A DNA stretch of 64,000 nucleotides from Desulfovibrio sp. 86 (GTDB taxonomy: Bacteria > Desulfobacterota > Desulfovibrionia > Desulfovibrionales > Desulfovibrionaceae): positions 372,001 to 436,000 of the forward strand of contig NZ_LR738849.1 in NCBI RefSeq assembly GCF_902702915.1, in the 5' to 3' direction. Positions 28,014-34,010 of the stretch are shown here, in pieces (within the stretch, counting starts at the first letter, position 1; the number at the start of each line of letters is the position of its first letter). The position numbers and the translations under genes are program-made. The notes beneath the pieces were generated by a model that did no database searches, was not told where the DNA came from, and was given only the letters and a program-made list of their open reading frames with translations.

Positions 28014-28853
28014 CTAAACCGGACACTCCAAGATTTGCAATGAACGGATAAACTCACGAGGCGAGAGCATCCGCAGGGCCTTGTGCGGGGCATTTTCATT
28101 ATAGTCTTCAAACCAGCAAGGGAGTAGCGCCATCACAGTTTCGGCATCCGGTCGATCATTGCAGAAGACGTAATCCCTTTTGAATGTTTTGACGAGAGCT
28201 TCAGCCATACCGTTACTTTGAGGGCTGCGAACTGGAGTAAACTTGCTGACGATGCCCAAGGCGGCGGCAAACGTTACTGTTTCTCTTGCCGTGTAGCAGG
28301 AGCCGTTGTCGGAGAGCCATTCAACTGGCTGCAATGTTTTGACATCCCCAAACCGCTTTTCAACGCATGCCAGCATGACGCTTTGCGCCATGTCAGCACT
28401 GTACCCGCCAGTGGTGGCGGCATAGGCCATAACTTCTCGGTCGCAAGTATCCAGGGCAAAAATGACGCGCACCCGCTCACCGTTGTCGCAGGCAATCTCA
28501 AACCCGTCAGAGCACCAACGCTGATTTCTTTGTAGTGTGGAAACCTTGCCCGTGTGTGCCTTGTCAGGTTGGCTGCCAGTAAACCGTGCCAGCAACAGGT
28601 TATTTTGCCTCATTATCCTGTACACACGTTTATGGTTGACCGGAGTGCGCCCATCGGCAACCAGTTGCCGATTAAGCAGTCGCTGGATACGCCGATAGCC
28701 GTAGGTCTGGCGTCCGCCCAAAAGTTCGACGATCAGCGGTAGAAGGAATGCGTCTTCTGCTTTGCTGTATCGTTCCGGGCGAGGCCGTGGGCTGCGGCTA
28801 CGTTCATAGGTGTTGGATCGGGACACCGCCAGGGCGTCTGTGACCCGTTTCAC
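28014..28853 (-). CDS. IS2-like transposase OrfB (catalytic part)
   Basis: About 279 residues with an HTH_21-like part (GGRQTYGYRRIQRLLNRQ) and an integrase core. DDE residues are seen in RWCSDGFEI / FALDTCDREVMAY, EWLSDNGSCYTARETV and SPQSNGMAEALVKTFKRDYV. The GTG at 28853 overlaps the orfA stop as GTGA, but the active enzyme is probably the OrfAB fusion made by -1 frameshifting. It stops 14 bp inside the left inverted repeat. Confidence 0.92.
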   Translation of the reverse strand: MKRVTDALAVSRSNTYERSRSPRPRPERYSKAEDAFLLPLIVELLGGRQTYGYRRIQRLLNRQLVADGRTPVNHKRVYRIMRQNNLLLARFTGSQPDKAHTGKVSTLQRNQRWCSDGFEIACDNGERVRVIFALDTCDREVMAYAATTGGYSADMAQSVMLACVEKRFGDVKTLQPVEWLSDNGSCYTARETVTFAAALGIVSKFTPVRSPQSNGMAEALVKTFKRDYVFCNDRPDAETVMALLPCWFEDYNENAPHKALRMLSPREFIRSLQILECPV

Positions 28854-29248
28854 TGGAAATCCTCCACGCCGGACAAGGGCAGCCGCGAGATAAGTTTTTT
28901 TTCGCGGCCAATGCGAACAGCTTCTTTGAGGATTTCCACTTCCAGTGTTTTGTTGCCAAGGACGCGTTCCAACTGACGGATTCGCTTTTTCAGGGCCTTT
29001 ACTTCGGCAACGCTGACAACCTCGTCATTGGCTTCAATGGCTGTTTTGCCGCCTTCACTCATCTGCTTTCTCCAGCGGTAAAGCAAATTGGGAGCAACGC
29101 CATACGTTCGTGCCACCAGAGAAACCGACTGACCTGGGGCCATGCTGGCCTCTATCAGGCGAACTTTCTCGCCGACAGACCAACGGCGACGGGGCGTTAT
29201 GTTTACTATCTCCACCGTTGAACTTGTTTTAGCACTAGTTCCAGACAT
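28850..29248 (-). CDS. IS2-like OrfA (DNA-binding part of transposase)
   Basis: 132 residues: an HTH domain (RRRWSVGEKVRLIEASMAPG, SVSLVARTYGVAPNLLYRWR) followed by a leucine-zipper-like coil (VKALKKRIRQLERVLGNKTL). Near its end the codons GAA AAA AAA contain eight A residues (28895-28902). A -1 slip there opens a frame running through YLAAALVRRGGFPVKRV straight into OrfB, producing OrfAB. The ATG has a GGAGGAGGTGC-type ribosome site upstream. Confidence 0.92.
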   Translation of the reverse strand: MSGTSAKTSSTVEIVNITPRRRWSVGEKVRLIEASMAPGQSVSLVARTYGVAPNLLYRWRKQMSEGGKTAIEANDEVVSVAEVKALKKRIRQLERVLGNKTLEVEILKEAVRIGREKKLISRLPLSGVEDFQ

Positions 29249-29298
29249 AGTTCCAGCACCTCCTCCTTAGTTAGAGGGGTGTCCGGTCGAAATGGGGG

Positions 29299-29730
29299 CT
29301 ACTCCATACTCAACTTATCTTGCAAAATGTCATGCTTCTCCTGCTGCTGGATATATTTTCTGATCGTTGCCTCGTTGAGTCCGACTGTGCTGACATAGTA
29401 TCCTTCGGCCCAAAATTTTCTGTTGCCGAACTTGTACTTAAGGTTTGCGTGTTTATCAAAGATCATCAGTGAGCTTTTGCCTTTCAAATACCCCATAAAA
29501 CTCGATACGCTGATCTTTGGCGGGATACTCACCAGCATGTGTATATGGTCTGGCATCAAATGCCCTTCTAAAATCTCTACCCCTTTGTACTTACAAAGAC
29601 TCTGCATGATTTCTTTTATACTATCGCGCAGTTGTGCGAATATTATTTTTCTTCGATACGTAGGTGTAAACACGATATGATACTTGCACAGCCATTTTGT
29701 GTGAGCTAAGCTTTGGGCCTTGGTTCCCAT
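29299..29730 (-). pseudogene. tnpA: IS200-type transposase TnpA (HUH/Y1), 3' end replaced by insertion
   Basis: Single-strand transposase of about 153 residues originally. The HUH motif is seen in LMPDHIHMLVSIP and the catalytic Tyr region in EGYYVSTVGLNEATIRKYIQ. The last sense codons are now Met-Glu and the stop, contributed by the inverted repeat of the IS2-like element, in place of the native TREYQDPFKG tail (see 27963-27999). Most of the fold remains, so residual activity cannot be excluded. Its ribosome site AAGGG lies inside one arm of the upstream hairpin, the known way IS200 keeps TnpA low. Confidence 0.9.
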
Positions 29731-29731
29731 A

Positions 29732-29801
29732 ACAAAAACACCCTTCTTTATAAGTTACGATGGGCTTGAACAACTTCATCGTACAGGAAGGGTGTTTTTG
29801 T
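29732..29801. repeat. Long interrupted hairpin at the 5' end of tnpA
   Basis: Outer 15-bp stem acaaaaacacccttc / gaagggtgtttttgt (29732-29746 and 29787-29801) and inner stem tacgatg / catcgta. It spans the tnpA ribosome site and is comparable to the IS200 left-end structure that blocks incoming transcription and sequesters the start. Confidence 0.85.
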
Positions 29802-29841
29802 GTGTATAACACTTTGTCCCCACCCGCATAGCGGGTGGTTC

Positions 29842-29884
29842 TCTGTTTCGCGCGCTGGCGCGCTCAACTGGCTAAAGCCATAAA
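29842..29884. repeat. Dispersed repeat adjacent to terminator (copy 2)
   Basis: Second copy of the roughly 42-bp sequence at 6531-6573 (ctgtttcgcgcgctgg ... ggctaaagccataaa). It stands between the IS200 left end and a terminator hairpin. Confidence 0.6.
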
Positions 29885-29889
29885 TCTAA

Positions 29890-29917
29890 ACGGCCCGTTT
29901 CGCGAGAAACGGGCCGT
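29890..29917 (-). terminator. Terminator of the PAS / flavin-reductase-fold pair
   Basis: Perfect 12-bp stem acggcccgtttc / gaaacgggccgt with a gcga loop, downstream of the minus-strand gene ending at 29951. Confidence 0.75.
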
Positions 29918-29950
29918 GGTTGCAAGAACGCTGGTACAGGCGTTAGTGAG

Positions 29951-30346
29951 TTAGAGCGGTAGCTCCTGCTTCTCGCCGCTTATGCTCTGGCAGACAGCTT
30001 TCGCCTCATCAATGTAGAAAATTTCAAACCTGCCATCGCCCACCGCATATATTTTCTCCAGATCGGGCATGACTTCAAAGGCTTTCTTTTGGGTCTCGGG
30101 TGAAGTGGCGAAAACAGCCTTACCGCAGATGCGCAGGGTGTTGTATTTTTCATCCACAGCGCAAATCTCCACCTTGGGGTTGTTCGCCATTTGCTTGCAC
30201 ATATTTTTGTCATTACTGGTACAGAACGCGAGCTTTCCACCGCAGTCCATCACAAAACCGATCGGGCGGACATGAGGTTGATCGCCTTCACAAGTGGCCA
30301 GATAGAACACCTTGGCATCTTGCAAAAAATTCAGAGCTTCTTTCAT
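29951..30346 (-). CDS. Pyridoxamine 5'-phosphate oxidase-family (FMN-binding split-barrel) protein
   Basis: The 131-residue product begins MKEALNFLQDAKVFYLATCE, then QPHVRPIGFVMDCGGKLAFC, the split-barrel signature of small PPOX-type flavoproteins (NimA/HugZ-like), and ends with FEIFYIDEAKAVCQSISGEK. Such proteins bind FMN, F420 or heme and often act as general reductases; the substrate is unknown. GGAG eight bases before the ATG at 30346 supports this start over a longer frame from 30511. It follows the PAS-like gene by 46 bp and is likely cotranscribed. Confidence 0.85.
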   Translation of the reverse strand: MKEALNFLQDAKVFYLATCEGDQPHVRPIGFVMDCGGKLAFCTSNDKNMCKQMANNPKVEICAVDEKYNTLRICGKAVFATSPETQKKAFEVMPDLEKIYAVGDGRFEIFYIDEAKAVCQSISGEKQELPL

Positions 30347-30392
30347 GATCTGGACTCCTCTAAGTTGTGAAATTGAGAGCCTACTGGTGGAC

Positions 30393-30797
30393 TCAATTTG
30401 CGACTTTCTGGAATAGTTGCGCCAGTTCGGCGGGGTTGCGGTGCTCTCCAGTTCTATAATTGATAGTCTGGCCCACGCTGAAATGGAGATAGTATTCCGG
30501 GTGTCCTTCAAGCGGAACCCAAAATCCTACAGCATAGCCGTCAGCCAAGGGCATAAATACGTGGGTAGCCTTTTCCTCTGCCAAGGCTTTGTTGGCAAGG
30601 CAACCTTTGTGCATTTCAGGAGTTCCAACACTTGAGCACTTTATGCCCTGTTTAAGGACTCCCAGCTTATCAGCGGCTTTGTTTAGGGCGATTACCTCCC
30701 TGCTTTTGTGGAGGAGGACAACGCCTTCGGGGAAATTCCCCCACATCATGTGAAAAGCGTCTATCGCTGCACTTGGGAGTGGATGTTTAAGCTCCAT
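30393..30797 (-). CDS. Small PAS-like sensor protein, 134 aa
   Basis: The sequence AFHMMWGNFPEGVVLLHKSR, EVIALNKAADKLGVLKQGIK and HVFMPLADGYAVGFWVPLEG reads as a single PAS fold without an effector domain. Two Cys (about residues 54 and 66) might ligate a cofactor. With the downstream split-barrel flavoprotein it forms a two-gene unit, perhaps a redox sensor and its partner. Start ATG 30797 has AAGGA a few bases upstream. I do not know a characterised homolog. Confidence 0.65.
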   Translation of the reverse strand: MELKHPLPSAAIDAFHMMWGNFPEGVVLLHKSREVIALNKAADKLGVLKQGIKCSSVGTPEMHKGCLANKALAEEKATHVFMPLADGYAVGFWVPLEGHPEYYLHFSVGQTINYRTGEHRNPAELAQLFQKVAN

Positions 30798-30941
30798 AGC
30801 AGTTCCTTTTTAAAGTTTTGTAACCTATAGGCGCATCTTTTATCATTGCTGTAAATGGTAGTATATGACGAAAAATATATAGTCTATTGTCAAAAACAAG
30901 AACAATGTCTCAAAAAAGCCACATTGGACTTACAGAGGTAC

Positions 30942-31500
30942 TCCCCAAAATTCGGACAGGTGTGGAAACTACACTTGAACGCAAGGAGAGTACGAATGAG
31001 CGCGCGCAAAAATCACACCCCCGCCTTTACGGGCCAAGGTAACCTTGTTGGCCCTTTCCGGTGAGAAAACTATCGCCGAATTGAGTTCGGAATTTGGCGT
31101 TCACCAGACGCAAATTCACCGGTGGGTCAAGCAGGTCAAGGATTCTGTCGCGGGTATATTTTCCGGTGAAATCAAGACCGGAGAAGCCAAAGGGGAAAAA
31201 ACTCCGTGGGTTGCACGCCAAAATCGGCCAACTCACCGTGGAACGCGATTTTTTAGCCAAAGCCTGGGGGAAGCGGTGAGCGTCTCCCGCAGGCAAAGCA
31301 TGGTGCAGCACGGCCATGTCACGCTCAGTGTTGTCCGGCAATGCGATCTGCTCGGCGTTTCCCGCTCCGGCCTGTACTGCACGGCCAAGGGCGAGCCAGC
31401 TATGAACCAGATTTTGATGCGAGAAATAGATTTGGCCTTTACCGAGTGGCCCATCCTTGGCGTACGCCAGATGCGGAGTTATTTGCGATTGCTGGGTTAA
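30942..31500 (+). pseudogene. Decayed IS3-family transposase (orfA frameshifted, orfB truncated)
   Basis: A left-end-like sequence tactccccaaaattcggaca begins near 30944. OrfA starts at ATG 30996 (SARKNHTPAF), then needs a one-base correction near 31034 to continue as RAKVTLLALSGEKTIAELSS and VHQTQIHRWVKQ. A second shift near 31190 is needed to read LRGLHAKIGQLTVERDFLAK. OrfB (from about 31275) reads VSVSRRQSMVQHGHVTLSVV, RQCDLLGVSRSGLYC and ends after about 75 of roughly 280 residues, exactly where the 57-bp repeat copy B begins. It is not functional. Confidence 0.88.
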
Positions 31501-31502
31501 CA

Positions 31503-31559
31503 AAGCGGGCGCGATTGTTGGCACTGGTTCGCGCGCACGTTGCGCATAAACAGATACAT
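31503..31559. repeat. 57-bp dispersed repeat, copy B
   Basis: Second copy of the repeat at 27792-27848, here at the breakpoint of the truncated transposase and just before a terminator. Confidence 0.85.
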
Positions 31560-31562
31560 AAG

Positions 31563-31589
31563 AAAGCGGGGATATGCCCCGCTTTTTTG
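31563..31589 (+). terminator. Rho-independent terminator
   Basis: Nine-bp stem aaagcgggg / ccccgcttt with loop atatg and a run of T residues. Confidence 0.85.
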
Positions 31590-31703
31590 TTATTATCAAC
31601 ACGCTTCCTCCGGCTTGGCATAAGGCTCTATGGCCAGTCTCAAGCGGCGTTGCCAATCAGTTTTTGAGACACCATATATGAATCACACGCCTGAGAGGGC
31701 GAG

Positions 31704-31734
31704 AGCAAACCACCCGCTATGCTGGTGGTTTGCT
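31704..31734. repeat. Orphan IS200/IS605-type end hairpin
   Basis: Sequence agagcaaaccacccgctatg followed by ctggtggtttgct resembles, on the opposite strand, the right end of the element at 27.85 kb (agagcaaaccacccgctatg then cgggtggt). An 11-bp stem agcaaaccacc / ggtggtttgct can form. It looks like a remnant or minimal copy of an end. Confidence 0.6.
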
Positions 31735-32191
31735 GATTTTATCCAGCACCACAAATGTTGATAACAAAAACTTATCAACGGCCATGTCTTTTTTATCACT
31801 AGGGGTCCCTGCCAGCACGTTTCATGATCGCGGACAGCTGAGAAAAATGGAACATTTCATTGTTCGTCTCAATGCTCACTGCCTGCCGATTGCTCTTGGC
31901 ATTCCTCATTTCCCCTAGAGCCGCCTGCATTTCTTCTTAATCTCATACGCTTTCGTATTTTCGACAATCACATGTTTTGCCTGAGTATTTGGGGCAAAAC
32001 GTATCAATCCAGTCAAGATGGACCGCCAGGCACCGTATAACGACAACCTATCACAAGCTGCGTTTAATTTGATTTCTCACTCATCCACCATGTGTGTATC
32101 AAAGATCCAAGTTGAGATTAATTTCGCAAGCTGGCGATCAAATCTGGTTCCTAACTGATCGGGTAACCAGCCCAAAACAGGAGCAGAACAC
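31735..32191 (+). promoter_or_regulatory. Upstream region of the malonate decarboxylase operon
   Basis: About 450 bp without a gene. It holds a perfect 8-bp inverted repeat gttttgcc-N11-ggcaaaac (31974-31981 and 31993-32000). This is the spacing and symmetry expected of a LysR-type operator, and it lies about 190 bp before the first mdcA. The sequence is AT-richer than the housekeeping part. Confidence 0.5.
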
Positions 32192-33850
32192 ATGGTTAGT
32201 GATTCGTCATATCGCGGTACAGAGCGTTGCTGGTCCACAAAGCGAGACGCCAAAAAAGGCAAGATGTCACGCATTGCCCACCTTTTATCCGGCAAGTTTG
32301 TTCTTGAAAAAAATTTTAGCGAGCTGCTTCGCCATGTCGTTGCACCGGGCGAAACCGTCGTTGTTGAAAGCGGCCAAAAACAGGCCAGCTTTCTGTCTGA
32401 AGCTTTGGCCAGTGCAGATCCTTCAGTCCTGCACGACATTCACATGGTCATTCACGCAGTGGCCCGACCCGACCATGTTGAAGTTTTTCAGCGCGGCATC
32501 GCCAGCACCCTCGATTTTGGCTACGCAGGCCCCATGAGCCAGCAGGTGGCGTCGCTCGTCAAGAGCGGAGAGCTCACCATCCGCTCCCTGAATACCTATG
32601 TGGAACTTTCAAGCCGTCTGTTTGTGGATCTGATACCCCACGTTGCATTTATTTGCGCGGATGCCGCCGACAGCCAAGGCAACCTGTTTACCGGCGCAAA
32701 TACCGAAGACACCCCTGCTATTACGGAAGCCGCAGCCTTTGGCAACGGCATCGTCATCGCGCAGGTCAACGAAGTGGTTGATAAGCTGCCCAGAGTAGAC
32801 ATTCCCGGTGGATGGGTGGACATCATAGTCCGCACAGAAAAACCCTACGCCCTGGAACCCATCCAGACTCGTGACCCCAAGGACATAACCGAGTTGCAGA
32901 TCCTTATGGGGATGATGGTTATCCGCGGCATCTATGAACGGCATGGCGTTGTTTCGCTTAACCATGGCGTTGGCTTCAACACGGCCGCCATCGAGCTGCT
33001 GCTGCCTACGTACGGCGAAAGCCTGGGGCTCAAGGGAAAGATTTGTCGCAACTGGACGCTTAACCCGCAGCCAACACTTATTCCGGCCATTGAACACGGC
33101 TGGATAGAGAGCGTGCACAGCTTTGGCAACGAAGATGGCATGCAGGAATACATCAAGGCACGCTCGGATATCTTTTTTACAGGCCCTGATGGAAGTTTGC
33201 GCTCAAACCGCGAATTTTGCCAACTCGCGGGCCATTACGCCGTGGATTTATTTGCCGGTTCCACGTTGCAGATTGATGCGGTTGGCAACACCTCCACCGT
33301 CACCAAGGGGCGCATCACCGGTTTTGGCGGGGCGCCGAACCTCGGAAGCGATGCGCGGGGCCGTCGGCACAGTTCGCCCGCATGGCTTTCGATGATCAAC
33401 ACGGACTCTCCCACAGCGCACGGCAAAAAACTGGTCGTCCAACTGGCTGAAACCTACAAGGCCGGCGGCGTGCCAACCTTTGTGGAAAATCTGGATGCCA
33501 TTGAAGTTGGCAAGGATGCCAACCTGCCCTGCACCCCGATCATGATCTACGGTGACGATGTCACCCACATCGTTACCGAGCAGGGCATCGCCTACCTCTA
33601 TCTCGCGCAATCACTTGAAGAAAGGCGCGCAGCCATCGCTGCGGTAGCCGGCGCCACCACGCTGGGGCTGCGTTCATCACCCAAGAAAAACGCAGAACTC
33701 CGCCAGCAGGGTCTTGTCGCTTACCCAGAAGATTTGGGCATCAACCGCAACGAAGCCAAGCGTTCCCAGCTTGCAGCAAGGAATATGAAAGATATTGTTG
33801 ATATCTCAGGTGGTCTTTATGAACCTCCTGCACGCTTTAAGAACTGGTAA
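32192..33850 (+). CDS. mdcA: Malonate decarboxylase alpha subunit, first copy
   Basis: MdcA transfers the carrier protein from acetate to malonate (acetyl-ACP:malonate ACP transferase). The 552-residue product matches MdcA throughout: RCWSTKRDAKKGKM, ASTLDFGYAGPMSQQV, DLIPHVAFICADAADSQGNL, SLNHGVGFNTAAIELLLPTY, GKICRNWTLNPQPTLIPAIE, VHSFGNEDGMQEYI, GRITGFGGAPNLGSDARGRR, and the C-terminal GGLYEPPARFKNW. The fold is that of CoA transferases. AGGAG eight bases upstream supports ATG 32192. A second, very similar mdcA of the same length follows after a 160-bp gap with its own inverted repeat. Confidence 0.95.
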   Translation: MVSDSSYRGTERCWSTKRDAKKGKMSRIAHLLSGKFVLEKNFSELLRHVVAPGETVVVESGQKQASFLSEALASADPSVLHDIHMVIHAVARPDHVEVFQRGIASTLDFGYAGPMSQQVASLVKSGELTIRSLNTYVELSSRLFVDLIPHVAFICADAADSQGNLFTGANTEDTPAITEAAAFGNGIVIAQVNEVVDKLPRVDIPGGWVDIIVRTEKPYALEPIQTRDPKDITELQILMGMMVIRGIYERHGVVSLNHGVGFNTAAIELLLPTYGESLGLKGKICRNWTLNPQPTLIPAIEHGWIESVHSFGNEDGMQEYIKARSDIFFTGPDGSLRSNREFCQLAGHYAVDLFAGSTLQIDAVGNTSTVTKGRITGFGGAPNLGSDARGRRHSSPAWLSMINTDSPTAHGKKLVVQLAETYKAGGVPTFVENLDAIEVGKDANLPCTPIMIYGDDVTHIVTEQGIAYLYLAQSLEERRAAIAAVAGATTLGLRSSPKKNAELRQQGLVAYPEDLGINRNEAKRSQLAARNMKDIVDISGGLYEPPARFKNW

Positions 33851-34010
33851 TATTTAATTTTGAACTTTTACCATAATTAAAAACTATCAATAGACGAAAA
33901 AAAGTAATTTCACACAGTTTTGTACGACTGTTACATTTGCGTATAATTGGCAATACACTTTAATAATATAAGTGTATTTCCATCAACAAACAACGATTGT
34001 GGAGAAAAGT
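33851..34010 (+). promoter_or_regulatory. AT-rich gap between the two mdcA copies, with inverted repeat
   Basis: A 9-bp perfect inverted repeat aatacactt / aagtgtatt with a 9-base AT spacer (33952-33978) lies about 30 bp before the second mdcA. The gap is unusually AT-rich for this genome. It may carry a separate promoter or operator for mdcA' and the downstream genes. Confidence 0.5.

Larger units (their letters stand above)
28000..29306 (-). mobile_element. IS2-like element (IS3 family), complete, with target duplication
   Basis: 1307 bp bounded by imperfect inverted repeats: TGGAGTTGCCCC...CGGACACTCC at 28000 and, reverse-complemented, TGGAGTAGCCCCC...CGGACACCCC ending at 29306. The flanking bases TACTC occur on both sides (27995-27999 and 29307-29311), a 5-bp target duplication as IS2 makes. 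It contains orfA and orfB in adjacent frames with a slippery A8 run. It appears intact and recent. Confidence 0.93.
27853..29838 (-). mobile_element. IS200/IS605-type element, interrupted by an IS2-like insertion
   Basis: The element is read on the minus strand. Its left end carries a hairpin ccacccgc-ata-gcgggtgg at 29820-29838, and the right end carries the same hairpin in the same orientation at 27853-27873, as is typical of IS605-family ends recognised by TnpA. Between the left hairpin and tnpA lies a second long interrupted stem (29732-29801). The only gene is tnpA; no tnpB is present. The IS2-like element at 28000-29306 has split tnpA near its 3' end. Exact outer cleavage sites cannot be set without a second copy, so the ends are given at the hairpins. 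Confidence 0.8.
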
